This document shows, one piece after another, positions 1 through 11,807 of a DNA stretch of 64,000 nucleotides (position 1 is the first letter of the stretch; every line of letters begins with the position of its first letter). The notes beneath the pieces were generated by a model, which was not told the origin of the DNA, searched no databases, and saw nothing but the letters and a program-made list of their open reading frames with translations. The translations under genes were made by a program, and so were the position numbers. The DNA comes from Aphanomyces cochlioides. Lineage: Eukaryota; Oomycota; Saprolegniomycetes; Saprolegniales; Verrucalvaceae. The DNA lies in contig JAHQRK010000026.1 of NCBI GenBank assembly GCA_019828595.1, positions 186,001-250,000 of the forward strand. The letters run 5' to 3'.

Positions 1-741
1 TGCCCACGAGAGCGCGGGGCTATCGATGCTCGTCGTCGCGGTCGAGAGAACCGTCTTCTCTTCCTGTCGGCGGATCGAGTCAGGCCTTCACCAAGGGACT
101 TATCCATGTGCACCCAAGACGACGTTAGGCCAGGTGACGCAAGCGCTGTTCCAACGTCTGCCGTCACGTTGTTCGCATGGCCATCGGAGCTGGGCTCACC
201 GTTCCTTTTGCCACCGTGCGTTCGACGCACGCCCTCAACTGCGTTGAGATTCTAAGAGGCTCGACAATCTCGCCAAACGAAGTCTTGGGACAGCAAGGAG
301 TGGGAACAAAACGGTCCTCGCATGGCTCTGCCAGCGCGAGAAAGATACGAAGCGACTCCCGCTGTTGGATGGCATCTTCCGTCGTGGCATCGAGGAAGAT
401 TTGCCAGGCCGTTGAGCAGAGAACGATGGCGTCGAATCTTCTTCAGTCTTTGCGGAAGTGACAGCGCCGACAGTCTGCAAAGCAAAAGGTGTCGTTTCAC
501 TACCCTCTCTGAATGCCGTCGTCGGTCGGCTATGATGTCTCCGCCGACGCTAGCCTTATCAGTATTGACGACGCTCAAGTTTGAAAACGCCACTCCAATT
601 TTATCATATGACCATGCCATGTTTGCTGAATAACTCTTTGTTTGCTTGTTGTGATTCGTTGAACAACTGTCTTCATGTCGCTTCGTTCACGGTCGCCTTG
701 CACTCTTCATTTCGCAATTTGCCATCGACGAACACTTGACG
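1..741. other. no supported gene
   Basis: Short overlapping open frames exist on both strands here, but none has a recognisable domain, repeat or signal peptide. The last 60 bases lie just upstream of the first secreted-protein copy and may hold its promoter. Nothing else is claimed. Confidence 0.4.
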
Positions 742-1308
742 ATGCGTGTTTTAATTCCACTCGCGCTTGCAGCATCTACCGTCGCGGCTTTCAACCAACC
801 TCACCAAGACTCGCCAGTCATGTTGGGGCATCCTCAACAAGATTCCATGGACTTCGCAGTCCACCCTCGTCGCGTTCTGAAAGTCCAAAGCCAAAAGGGA
901 AGAAAACTCGCCCAGAAAACCAACCGTCTGAGACCCGCTGAGTTGTCAAGTCAAGTAGGGTCGGATGCCTCAAGTGGCTCAGGCCCCCCCCCCTTGCAAG
1001 ACAATTGCTGGCCTTGGGGACATTTGAAAAAGTAGGCCGCCGGTGCGGCAAAGTTGTTGGTGCGGTTTGCGGCACAGCTTTTGGAGCGCATCGGTGCTGT
1101 TCAAGGTCTTCGCAATAAGGTCCCGGGTGGCAGAGTTGGTGGTACAATTCTTGGAGCGGCTTTCGGCCCTATCGCAGGTTACAAAGCTGGTAAACAAATG
1201 GTCGGGGAAGCGGGAGCCAAGTGGGGAAAACAGATCGATGATCGCCGCGCCCAAAGAAAAGCTGCCAAACGACAACAACGTTCCTCTTCGACTGGCGAAC
1301 GACTCTAA
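742..1308 (+). pseudogene. small secreted protein family copy, interrupted by a stop
   Basis: The frame opens with a hydrophobic signal peptide (MRVLIPLALAASTVAAF) followed by the family linker QPHQDSPVML...QDSMDF, the same layout as the copies at 8055, 29010 and 40933. An in-frame TAG at 1033-1035 interrupts it. The same frame then stays open to 1308 and encodes a glycine-rich stretch (GGRVGGTILGAAFGPIAG) and a basic tail. A C-homopolymer lies at about 986-994, and another frame after it is also glycine-rich (VGAVCGTAFG), so indels as well as the stop may be involved. The ATG at 742 is chosen because the family starts M-R-[LVF]-L. The glycine-rich C-terminus recurs in the copy at 38687. Function is unknown; secretion is inferred from the signal peptide. 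Confidence 0.6.
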
Positions 1309-1611
1309 GCTCCGTGAATCCGTCGAAACGGGGTCAACTTTAGTCCTTTATCAGTCCGTTCTAACTGAGCCAAATGCAATCTCGATTTCCTTTTCGCAAC
1401 AAAGACTTCCCACGCATCCAGTAACATAAATAAAGACAGAAATGAGAGGCACACACACAGGCTTGTTTGTGACGAACAAGACAAATATCTCCACCATAAC
1501 ACGCGGCGAATTAGAGCTCTACTGTCCAAGGGAGGGGGGGGGCAGGACTGATTGTTTTTGCCGAGAACTTCCCGAAATCAATAAAAAAAGCTCTTTTCCA
1601 AACGGAAAGTA

Positions 1612-1716
1612 TTAAGAACAAACATCCCACGTTGGACCAGACATATTTCCTAATGAAAACCGGGTGAATGCCACGACGGCAGACATAGCAAGCGCGAGGG
1701 GGATCAAAAAGCGCAT
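1612..1716 (-). pseudogene. truncated secreted-protein copy (signal peptide only)
   Basis: The minus strand encodes MRFLIPLALAMSAVVAF, nearly identical to the signal peptides of the other family members. About 17 unrelated residues and a TAA follow. Only the leader is conserved, so this is a broken copy. The family upstream motif TTCCACGAACGCC lies about 90 bases upstream at 1806-1819. Confidence 0.6.
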
Positions 1717-1842
1717 CTCTGAAGCTTCTACATGAAGAATAAATTAAATTAAGCAAAGACGGCAATTCCTTGCAACAACAACGAGCAGACCAGACGTTGC
1801 GAAGCATTCCACGAACGCCCCGGGCAGGTACAACAGAAAACT

Positions 1843-2208
1843 CTACAGCTGTTGCCACGGGCAGAAGGTATTAGGTGCAGTCGACTTATGAATGGACTGG
1901 CAGTCTTTGGTTGGCGTCGTCTGCCGATCCGTTGCAAATGTTGCACCCAGCTGAAAATGTGCTGTGACTTGCAAGAGGATTTTGGAGGCCGTCAGACGTC
2001 GAACAGGGGAATCATACGAGGCAGCGCGTGATTCTAGCGAGTTGTCGTTGTTCTTGCCATCACGACTACCTTGAAGCATGCAGAGATCGTTGACAGTCGA
2101 GTCCATGGTGACTTGTCGACGTATCCTCAACATTGGCGAGTCTTGGTGACGTTGGTTGAAAGACATAGCAGCAGATATGACAAGCAGAAATGCCACCAAC
2201 ATACGCAT
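1843..2208 (-). CDS. small secreted protein family member, divergent
   Basis: The ORF encodes 121 residues from the ATG at 2208; an in-frame ATG at 2232 is less likely because it lies ahead of the leader. Residues 1-17 are a signal peptide (MRMLVAFLLVISAAMSF). The linker HQDSPM...TMDSTVNDL then matches the family pattern QDxPVML...QMDSxVxDL, and VRRL follows near residue 70. The C-terminal 45 residues do not resemble the basic repeats of the other copies, so the end may be out of frame or decayed. Part of the region (the RAASYDSPVRRL segment) is repeated in inverted orientation at about 2279-2350. A secreted product is inferred; function is unknown. Confidence 0.5.
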   Translation of the reverse strand: MRMLVAFLLVISAAMSFNQRHQDSPMLRIRRQVTMDSTVNDLCMLQGSRDGKNNDNSLESRAASYDSPVRRLTASKILLQVTAHFQLGATFATDRQTTPTKDCQSIHKSTAPNTFCPWQQL

Positions 2209-2278
2209 GGCAACACAGTACCTTGAATGCAATTTCCACCATGACAGGCGAAATGAAAGGTGGGTTGCTTCTCATGGT

Positions 2279-2350
2279 AAGAACGACAAGTCGCTAGAAG
2301 CACGGACTGCCTCGTATAATTCCCCTCTTCGACGTCTAAATCCACCATAG
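2279..2350 (+). repeat. inverted copy of a secreted-protein segment
   Basis: The plus strand reads GKNDKSLEARTASYNSPLRRL. This closely matches GKNNDNSLESRAASYDSPVRRL encoded on the minus strand at about 1985-2055. It is a local inverted duplication without its own leader, so it is annotated as a repeat. Confidence 0.6.
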
Positions 2351-3797
2351 TCTATTTACCACGTTGCACCAAATACAGCTTCAAGGGTCAACTCAGTCTA
2401 TGTAGTCAAACGTGGCCATAGTATAAAAAGCCAACCTGGATGTAGGGCAAGCTGTAAAAGGCCAAGGTAGAGCTCAGAGTTGACCAAAGTAAGAGAGACA
2501 ATCAAGGCAACAATCAAAACAGAATGAACACGATTCAGGTTCGCTCAACAGATAAAGTTCAGGCTTTAGCGACCGTAGCCCACGAGAATTGCAGTTGTCA
2601 TGTGCGAACGCAGTCCGTTGAGTAAATTGGACCAGCTCTCTTTTTCTTGTTCATATTATGCATTCGATTCCAAATTGGACTGGGCTGTCGAATCGAATCG
2701 ACTTGCCAGAATCGACTAACAATCGACTAGCCAATCATATATCAGTATTTTCAATATTTTGACCAATCAAATCACCTTAATTATGTGACTTGGGGAAAGG
2801 CTGTGGGGAAAGGCCATGATGGACGCTGACTCGCGGAAGATACGCGCGGCGTCTTGACACTTCATAACGAGGTTGTATTGGGCGTAGAAATCATGCATGA
2901 CGGTATTCTGGGATGCAGGTGTTAGTGAACTTAGCTCAGTACCATTGCCTGGAAGAAATTGTACTGAACTTTGTATTCTATACGATATTTCATATTAAAA
3001 TAGTCGATTAATATCCAATGATCTGCCAAGTCCACATTTCACTGAAAAGGACAATACCTACCTGCTCAATGCTCATAGAAATTCGACCAACGATCACGTT
3101 CAAGAGTATTGAGAAGTGCCATTGCAGTTTGAATGTGAAAAACCTAAAATCTGATCAGAAAGTCAAATAAAACCAGTAAAAACCTGGAAAGAACCTGTGA
3201 CCTGCACCCCTGTTTGATGAGAAAACCTGGTGTTGAGCACCCCTTTGGTCCAAAAGTGTATTGTCTTCGGAAATTACAGTGTGGATTACATTGGCATTTT
3301 GATTTTGTCCAATCCGAAGTTAAAGTAGTTTCAATTGGCTATATATATGAAGTCATACATCAACGTTGTGTGAGTTGACAGAGATCCATCACCCCATGCT
3401 CATGCTTGTCGAGCTACGGCCAATTATTGCACGCCTCCGGTAGCAATAATGATGTTAACTGAGCAAATAAGTTAAGATGAATTTACTCCTATTTCTCTGA
3501 ATATAATCAACGACAGAGCGATTTCAGCGTTCCTAAGGGGATGGACAAAGGGCTTGGAAAGTTGACATCACATACGACCTCGTGATACCCCGGCGTTGCT
3601 TAAAGCCTCATAGAGAACATAAATCAAACATTTAAGGCGAAAGCTGTTTATCTACTTTTGTTTCAATCCTTTTTTCGAGATTGCGTTGCTTAACTTGTGC
3701 AAGTAAAGACAGCACCAACTCTTTGACATGCATTGCATCGGTAAAAATCCTAAAAGACATTTACAGACGTCTTTCTCTATAGATAGCAATCAAAATG
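2351..3797. other. AT-rich sequence without a gene
   Basis: No open frame with recognisable content is present. The base composition is AT-rich, with many short homopolymers and scattered stops in all frames. Confidence 0.5.
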
Positions 3798-3802
3798 TTA
3801 CG

Positions 3803-6670
3803 TTATTCCATATCCGGTACGGGGACTTCGATCTCTTCTGTGTTGAATGAAAAATGAATGGAAATCGGCAACTTGTGATGGGAAAACAAAAAACTCCCTT
3901 TAATACAATTTACTGTTTAATCCCCCCATTTTAATGACAATATATCAACAACAAACAGAAAATTGTTTTGGTTATCATTTCACTCGAGGCAAATAGTGGG
4001 GGTCATTCGCTTTGAAGCAAATATGTCACCACCCACTCAGCTCGAGAAGGGAAAATAAAAAGTGAGGCCGGTAGTTGATCAAAATTTCATTGACCAATCA
4101 AAGTCGTTCAAAAAGTTTACAGACTTACGCCAGGTTGCTGTACGTAAAGCATTTATATCCGAAACCGGACAGTGTCGGATTTCTGTCGGTCTGTGTCGGA
4201 TTTTTTATGATATGGTGGAATAAATTGAGAAAAATATTTAAGCGCGCTAAAATTCTGGAGTTACAGTCTAAACTTAGGGAATCACAGTAGGAAATGTAAC
4301 TTGTTACACAAACATATGTCGAGACAGTGCGATTCACACAACTCGGTGCATTTTTCTGTGTGGGGAATCCCTATCATTTGGGCAATTTCACCATGGAACA
4401 GTCCAACACATGAAACCGCTCAGATGTCTTACGAAAAGGTGAATTGAGTAAATACGTACAACTTTCATCGCAACACCCGCAGCCAGCCGAGTCGTCGCGG
4501 CACATGTGCTCAATCCGCTGTTGATGTTTGCTTCAAAGCGAATGGCCCCCACTATTTGCCTCGAGTGAATGACATAGGAATGATAACCAAAACAATTTTC
4601 TGTTTGTTGTTGATATATTGTCATTAAAATGAGGGGATTAAACAGTAGATTGTATTAAAGGGAGTTTTTTGTTTTCCCATCACAAGTTGCCGATTTTCAT
4701 TCATTTTTCATGTGATCGCATCTTCTTCTCGATTGTCCCCGCCGACGTTGCAGACATGTGAAACTTGGCAAGAAATTTCATCATCTTGTCGTGGAGTTCA
4801 TGCCCAACAGAAAGGACTTTGTCTCGAAATTCATCCGCTTCTTCATCAAGATGCAGCTCATGCGCAAAAAGCATCATGTACAAGACACATCGACGCATGG
4901 TCGACTTCCACTGTCTGTCTTCTTCTGTAATATACGTGCGACCGGCAAACCATTCATACCAAGCCTCCCAAAGCGTCGTCGTCTTGCGTTTCCTGCGCTT
5001 TGTCGTTGTATTCTCCGGTGCTACAACACTTATTGCAACGTTTGGACATTTGACATGTCATGTGAAGTCTGGACACCAACCTTCATTTCGAGTTGACGGA
5101 GACGATCAACTTGGCTTGTCGTGACCTTAATCAACTGGTCGATCAAAGCTGCTAGATGCTCGATGATGTGAACATTCTCGGTGGTTTTTTCGTCTTGCCG
5201 AACAACTCTTGACGCTATCTTGCTCAGATGGTTTGATCACGCGACAACCTCCTCGGCCATGATTCCACATCATGTCAAAGCCTTCTCTACACGCTTGACC
5301 AAAGGGGACGTTGCATTCAACGAGCGGTGTTGAGGGAATGCCTTTATGAAGTTAGCAAAGAGAACGCACTGTTGACAACGAGATTCTCGTCTTTTAGACG
5401 ACGGCAGCTTGAGAAAAGATCGTCTTGGAGAGTGCTTATCCTCTCCTTTGTGACTGTATCAAAATGCTGTAAATCAAGCACGGTCACGACTGAGTCACTG
5501 TCATGATCACCGAGAATTTTGGCAATCTTTTGGTCTTCCTGAGTGGTATTGAAAATGTACGCGAAGAGCTTGTTGGTTGTTGTCATGTTCCAGCCCCCAC
5601 GATCAGCTATCCAATGGGGCGACACACCTGCTTTGCTGTTCAGGTGTTGTACGCCACCTCGGCGGAAAGAGTGTGACGATAAACTCGCATGTTGTTCGTC
5701 TTTTGTGGCGCATGCAATGCGACTCAATCAACGATTCAGGTAAGCGTGAATCCCAGGGTGCCCAGCTGTCGACTTGCATGGTTCATTGTCGACGGCTTCT
5801 CCTGAGTTGTTTGTTTGTACTTCTTGCAAAAGCGAATGTCCCACATTCACCCCTTGAAGCACAGTGGATTGCGGAGCAAATGGTCCATGTATCGTTCGAT
5901 CTGACGGAGATGGTTGGGGGAGATGTGGGAAGAGAGCAATGGATGGTGACGATTGCATAGCCAGAGCACATGCAGGCGCCGTGAGTGGGTATGTCCAATA
6001 CGAATTGTCGGGATATAGAGTAATGCCTTGGTCTTCGAATGTTTTCACTCGTTGGAAGCAAATGAATAGAACATTGTCCAGACACAACGTGAGAGATTTC
6101 TTTACAAGCATCGCCAAATCTGACGCATGGCCAAACAATACCAAAGAAGCACCAAGAGCGCTGCATCTTGGTAGTCATCAGCAAGGACAGCGGTAGAGTA
6201 GAGATAACTTAGCATCGTGGAGAGGACTGCTTTGGTACACGGAGTCGCTTGCTTAACTGTCTTCCCGCCTGGTTGAGAGCCAGTGTATCTCTCTAGAATT
6301 CTTCCCTTCGCGAGAATGGTGCTGTCAACTAGTTCTGTAAATTGGGGTAGCGCTCTAGCAACCACAGTTTCGTCCGCCTAAAGTATTGACCAGCAGTATT
6401 TCGACGCAGACCTCTTGCATCTTTTGATTTCAGATTGGTAAGGTAGACACCAAAGCGATCCATGAGAGCGATCAACGTTTTCCCAGAGCCATCGCCACGC
6501 AAAGCCTTGTCCACCGCAGACATCTCGACACTTTCCTCCTTGAGGAATCGCTTGAACACATTGACGCTGCACTGTCGAGCTTTCTTCGAGTTCTCCGGCC
6601 GCAAGTCGTTCAGACTCATGACTCGTCGCGAAAAACTGTCTGCAAGTCGACACTGCCGGTTGGGATCCAC
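3803..6670 (-). pseudogene. Crypton-type tyrosine recombinase, broken and split by a foldback insert
   Basis: Several minus-strand frames together read as one tyrosine recombinase. The N-terminal segment (6670-6329) resembles a core-binding domain; its first ATG is at 6619. The central segment reads LLWYCL, shifts frame, then reads HASDLAMLVKKSL at about 6140-6090. The catalytic segment (5727-5344) has SSHSFRRGGVQ (the HxxR box), IADRGGWN and a likely nucleophile in LFAYIF. The first catalytic arginine, expected as (G/A)RASD, appears as histidine next to the frameshift. Downstream frames with further stops continue to 4712 (WYEWFAGRTY, then KKMRS). The 865-bp foldback follows, and an open stretch resumes to a TAA at 3803. 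Cryptons are known from oomycetes; assignment rests on the recombinase boxes. It is clearly inactive. Confidence 0.7.
3847..4711. mobile_element. foldback element with about 180-bp terminal inverted repeats
   Basis: The left arm (3847 to about 4022) and the right arm (about 4527-4711) are near-perfect reverse complements. Both start ATGAAAAATGAATG and share CGGCAACTTGTGATGGG and the CTCGAGGCAAATAGTGGGGG block; the right arm has a small extra insert. The roughly 500-bp core carries no convincing ORF. No clear target-site duplication was seen. The Crypton reading frame ends at the right edge and an open stretch resumes at the left edge, so it probably inserted into that gene. Confidence 0.8.
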
Positions 6671-6836
6671 TTATATTTAGTGTATGTTTTCATTGATTGG
6701 ATCAAATAATTTCTAATTTTAATGTCGGAATTGTGGAGAATATGAAGGAAAATATGAGTCATCTCTATGTTAATATTAACATATCCATATTTTTCTTTGA
6801 TTCCGACAAAATATGTCGGAATTGCACTCTCTAAGG

Positions 6837-7199
6837 GCCCGTCTGGATACCACTAATTATCATGATAATTCGCAATAATTTGAGCATTATGGCATAATTT
6901 TAAATATTGTATAACTCCCTGTCTGGATACACATATCCAATAAATTTTATTGCAAAAAATTATTCCAAAATTGGTCGATTATTGCAATAAAAAATATACT
7001 ACTCAAAGTCGTATATTTTGACCAATATTGTATAATTCGGTCAAATTCTCTAATTTTATTCTATTTTCTTGGGAATCCAGACAGTCCAAAAATAAAATAA
7101 TGTGAGAATATAATCCGTGGTTTGTATGCTTTTTCCAAAATGCAGAATGCTCAATAACGAATTATCACAATATTTTTTAATGTGTATCCAGACGGGCCC
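6837..7199. mobile_element. Tourist-like MITE (PIF/Harbinger type)
   Basis: The element is 363 bp, begins GGGCCCGTCTGGATAC and ends with its exact reverse complement. It is flanked by TAA on both sides (6834-6836 and 7200-7202), a 3-bp target-site duplication typical of PIF/Harbinger. The interior is AT-rich and noncoding, with a weaker nested copy of the CTGTCTGGAT motif near 6922 and its complement near 7075. No Harbinger transposase gene was seen in the window. Confidence 0.75.
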
Positions 7200-8054
7200 T
7201 AAAAATAAATTATTTTTATTGGTCATTTATGATTTAATATTAAATATCATTGGACACAATAGGAGTAAAATATTTTGATTGGATGAAACCATCAATGCAG
7301 ATTTTTAGTGTTGTCGGAATATTCATATTATCCTACCGTATATATTTCGGATAACCAAATGAATTGCTAAATATTATCCGTAACTTCGATTAGAAATAGA
7401 AATAAAAATTACTGTTGGGGATGCTCTTTGTTCAACCCTGGCCCTTTCCGCCCTACCTCCAGAGGTCGGACGGAAAAACCTGGTTTCTTCTCGGGCGATG
7501 GGTTCCGGGACAAAAACCAATGTCCCAAACCCGACCAAATCGTGTTTGATGGCAGGTTGATAAAATCTGGATGTTTCGACCCAATGTACTTGCCATCAAG
7601 CTGGGCCTCTTCCCATTAATGCAGGCAGGCTCAATAGGACTATCTTCAGTACAGCTCACCCCGAACAGATAATGTTTCATGGCCCATCAAATGGACGCTG
7701 TCGGCGTTTCCTGGAGAAGAAGACACTTTCGACGACCAACGTGCAATGAGGGCCCCAACAACTAACACCAATTGACACTGTCTAGTGGGACATGGTTGCA
7801 AAGTGAAGCCTCAAACGACAACAAGCAGACATGACAGCTTCCTGAGCATGCCTCAAATTGCACAGACAATTGTCCACGCTGCAATTGGACATCAAGACCG
7901 TCGCTGCCAAGAGCGACAGTGAACTCTGGTTTCAAAAAGTATTACGCATGTTGGCTTATGAGTCGACTGGACTAATACTCGTACGGAATCCTACGACCAT
8001 CCAGGGACACCCCCCCTTGCTTGGATGGAAAGCAAGTGTTTCGAGAGTCCAAAC
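7200..8054. other. intergenic; 3' flank shared with other secreted-protein loci
   Basis: There is no supported gene. At about 7917-7985 a block resembling CAGTGAACTCTGGTTTCAAA and a following GAGTCGACT/CTCGTAC stretch recurs at 28858-28920 and 40752-40820. All three lie downstream of a minus-strand secreted-protein gene. A short block at about 7346-7410 (TAACTTCGATTAGAAATAGA) recurs near 44765-44800. Confidence 0.5.
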
Positions 8055-8471
8055 TTAAAAGCCACCAAGATGGTGTATTCCGCCGATGCCTCCCGTCGGT
8101 TGCTTTCGGCGGAACCGTTGTCGGCCCTTCGAAACAATCGATTTGGCAGCATCACCAATTTTACTCATGGCCACTCTGGCACGGGCGGCTCCTCCATCAA
8201 ATTTTAGCTTTGAAGCTGCTTGGTTGACACGGCCCATGAGAGAAGGTTTGCTTGGTCTTCTGACACGGCTTTCCCCCGTGCCACTCATTTTGTGAGCAAC
8301 AGCCAATCTTCTGGTCGTGCCATGTTTTCCGCCTTTGAGAACACGGAGGTCGTCGACAACTGAGTCCATTTGGACTCCTTGATGGGCCAACATAACTACT
8401 GTGTCCTTGAAAGGCTCATTGAATGCCACGACGGCAGACACAGCAAGCGCGAGGGAGATCAAAAGGCGCAT
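8055..8471 (-). CDS. small secreted cationic protein, intact family member
   Basis: This is a 138-residue ORF with ATG at 8471 and TAA at 8055-8057. Residues 1-17 form a signal peptide (MRLLISLALAVSAVVAF). The family linker follows: NEPFKDTVVML, QMDSVVDDLRVLKGG, then TRRLAVAHKM. The C-terminal half is rich in Arg, Lys, Gly and Ala, with RVRRPSKPS, RARVAMSKIG and a final GGIGGIHHLGG. No cysteines or catalytic motifs are visible. Secretion to the cell surface or outside is inferred. The RRL and RVRRP sites could be proprotein-processing or targeting sites, but that is speculative. Flanking DNA on both sides resembles that of the copies at 29010 and 40933. Confidence 0.75.
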   Translation of the reverse strand: MRLLISLALAVSAVVAFNEPFKDTVVMLAHQGVQMDSVVDDLRVLKGGKHGTTRRLAVAHKMSGTGESRVRRPSKPSLMGRVNQAASKLKFDGGAARARVAMSKIGDAAKSIVSKGRQRFRRKQPTGGIGGIHHLGGF

Positions 8472-8827
8472 CGATGCAGCTCGTTGATGGAACTTTTCAC
8501 AATGACATGTTGGTAGATCATTGTTTAAAAAAGTACTACTCCGTCAGGCTTGAACTGTGTTTGAGGTCGGGGGTGCAGTGGTTATGCATAAGGGGTTTGG
8601 GGGTTAATTGCATGCATTTATCAAGTCAACTTTTTGATCATGGATATCTCATCCAATTCGACATAAATCTTCGAAATTCTTTGCGTAATCCAATCGCCTT
8701 TGTAATGGCAATCATTTAGAACCAATCATAGCTTCATAAAAAATTTCTCTGATTTTTGCAAAGTGGACAATTGGTGCCGGACGAAGTAGTAAAACACAAC
8801 AAGCAACAGTCACAGCCACAGGGAATC

Positions 8828-8841
8828 GTTCCACGAACGCC
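8828..8841 (-). promoter_or_regulatory. conserved upstream motif, copy 1
   Basis: On the plus strand this reads GTTCCACGAACGCC. The same 13-14 bases occur at 1806-1819, 29548-29561 and 41552-41565 (one change), upstream of other minus-strand secreted-protein copies, and as an orphan at 37756-37769. It could be a promoter element or a conserved 5' leader. Here it lies about 360 bases from the ATG, farther than in the other loci. Confidence 0.35.
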
Positions 8842-9231
8842 CAAGACAAGGTAAACCGACCATCTGAGGCGTGGTCGACGCAAATTGCTGGGTCTCACGG
8901 AAGGATGGCCCTCATTGATTGGACATCGAAGCAGCATGTGGTGGTGGTTGTGTCAAATGGTCGTTTCTGCGATACAGCAGCTCCATGTGGGTTTGTCGTT
9001 GTCTACCGAGATTCCAACTTTGAAAGACTTGGATGGGTCCTGCCGATGAGTTTCTTGGCATGTTCATTTGTGTCGGCCCAAAGAATCTATTCTTTTGTGC
9101 ATTATCAATGGCCGACATTGAGGTGACACTTCCTATCGCGCCCCCCCTCCATCATTGTCTTGGAGCTTAACGTTAGTCTAGAGATGGGATGTTCATTATC
9201 CATAGCCGGTGATTATTTGTATCCGTAAAAT

Positions 9232-9354
9232 TTAGTCATGTGCTGGACGAGTGTCAAGCATTTTTCGCCACGATAAATTTGAAAAGCATAGTGAAACGAA
9301 GTGAGTCTCCACGACGACAGTCACAACAGACAAGCGCGAGATCAAATGACGCAT
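9232..9354 (-). pseudogene. secreted-protein remnant
   Basis: The minus strand reads MRHLISRLSVVTVVVETH. This aligns with MRLLISLALAVSAVVAF but has charged residues inside the hydrophobic core. The rest of the frame has no family feature. It is a decayed copy. Confidence 0.4.
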
Positions 9355-9359
9355 CGTCG

Positions 9360-11807
9360 TCTGTCCCCCTTGATGAAAAATGTACAGCGACCTGTCAAGA
9401 TCGAAGTGTTTCGTCATGACATCGACATACAATTAGCGGTGGTTGTGGCCCAGAAGGATTCCAAGAACGTGCCAACAGTGGTGCAAACGTGCCTAGCACG
9501 AAAAGTTTGGGTGCCTCAAGTCGGTGCGGCTGACTTTTGATATGGTCAGACGATGATTTCTTGTCATCAAGTGCCGGCAAGTCATTGAATTTTGTCCAGC
9601 GATTCGCCATAAACTGGTATATATTGCAGCCCACAAGAATTTCAAGTTCCCTTGACAAGTCCGGCACTCGACGTTGTCGGACGACGTGTGCTCTTGCACC
9701 CAAGTCGAGATACTGTGTTGTGTCCGGAAATCGTAGAAAGGATTTGCCTACTGTTTTTACTCTAACTTGATTGGCTTAAAATCAACAGATTTTTTGGTGA
9801 TGTCAGCTTCTAAACGCACTGTGTTGCCTGCCCATCGAATTTCTCTCACTACTGTACTAATTAAGATTAAATAAAGGGTGATTTAGAAGATGCTGTTAGA
9901 CCATCACATCATCGATGATGCATGCCACCGATTCACACTTAGAAAAAAGCGCCTACTGTATATGATGCGGCAAGCATTGAAACAAACTTATGGACTACTG
10001 CTGCGGATTAAAATCTGTCCTAAGTGAATACATATAATTGCAATGATCTTTGCTTGCGTTTAGCAGGAACTACAGCAATAAATTAACATATACTTAGCAT
10101 GCCATTGGTGAGGCTAGGACTCAATTACCTCGTTTTGATGTATGCTTGCAATGCGATGCAACTGATCCAGTGGAAGCGTTTAACAGATTTCAAAGTTACA
10201 TGTTATTATGTTTGCAGTTAAAAATGACGCAGAAACACCAAAATGTAGCTAAAGTACATGTAACCACGACTCCACAATACTGTTTCCATGATTCAATCGC
10301 AATTGGCTTAATGAACTATTGTAAACTCCAGCGTTACACGCCAAGTTGCAATATGATTTTAAGAGTTTAACACATCGTATACACCACAAAAAAGAATGAC
10401 AATCAAGTATGTGTTGAGGGTAATTTGTTAGCTTTGTATTACTCTATTCAACTATGAACTTGTTGCCCTGTCGTGCTTGATGATGGGCTTGATCATCAAG
10501 CCTTGATGACCAGAAGCAAAATCGGAAATTTTGACCAATTAGAGATCAATATGACTGGTAGAAGATTTGATTCTACGATTTCGATAAAATTTCAGGCTAA
10601 ATTTTTGACTTGGTTTTATTATTGAATCTACTCAAATTCAAAAAGGTGAAACAGAAAATGTACTAGGAGTAGAAAATATCCTTCTACTTTTTGCCATACG
10701 ACAGCAATATTTTCCTACGAAAGTTGCATTATGTAAAATCTCGAAGTGACCCCGATGGTGCCACTTTACTCTTAAAACTTATAGCCTCAAACACTTATTA
10801 TTGTATAAATATTCAATTATAAGGTAAATGCTAAGGAAATGGCATAAAAATGCCAAAAAATGCCATAGTTCGAAATATTCCATAATTTTTAATTTTGACT
10901 GTCTGGATGCCACCTTCTCAAAGAATTTTTCGTCACAATATTCTGGAGTTTTGGCCAAATTATGCGATAAAAGAAATAGACCAATTTGGTCTATTTTATT
11001 TATGACATATTTTCGTCATGAACGCACTGATCGAGTCAAGCAGTTCGGAAATTTTGAGTCAATCAAACAACTTGTCCTGCTTGCAATGCTCAACATTGCG
11101 TTAGGATCCGAGGGAAGTGTAATGTTTGTTTTTACAATTGTTTGTTCAATTCCCGTGTCATTTTTGGGAACTGAAGTCAAATTTACGTCATGAATTTTAG
11201 TGTATTTTACTCCAAATCGTCTCCTAGAAATCTCGCATCAATCGATAAATTGTGCGAATACAGTACATTCGTTCGAATGTGTTCTTTTGGATAATTTATA
11301 CGTACCTTACGTTATTCGCATACTTAACTGTTTTCATATTTGCATCCTTTTCGTGTGCTGTGTCAAATTCTTCGTAATTCGGGTTCAATACACAATAACC
11401 ATATTACCCATTTAATTTACTTCGAAATTCGTGAGTATACAAATTTCAAGAAATGGGTACAGCAACAGCAGCAACAGCAACAACAGCGAGTAAGGAAACT
11501 GGGCTTTTTCCGAGCCCTTTTTACGAGGAAGCTTTTTTGCCAAAACAAGAGCCCAATATGCTCCTTTTTGCCACAGTCATTTCCCATACAATTTTTGAAT
11601 ATACATATGGTTGGAGTGGAGTTGGGATTGCCACTCTGCCCATTCGAGCCGAAAAAGGCAGACGCAATACATAATTGCAGGACAATGCATCAGTGCGTTC
11701 ATACGAAAGTCATAAGAGGAAAGCTGTATGAACAAAAGAGATTAGTGAGAATGAAAACAAGAAGAATATAGCACAAGTAATGTCTAGTGCTACGTTAACG
11801 AATGCAT
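9360..11807. other. AT-rich sequence without a supported gene
   Basis: All frames are broken and composition is AT-rich. A short CAGCAACAG microsatellite lies at about 11460-11488. A sequence near 10903 (CTGTCTGGATGCCACC) resembles the terminal motif of the MITE at 6837, so a degraded MITE may be present. Nothing else is claimed. Confidence 0.45.

Noticed and set aside
4075..4290. Small ORF in the foldback core
   Set aside because: 71 residues, TTG start, no domain; not expected to be coding in a foldback core.
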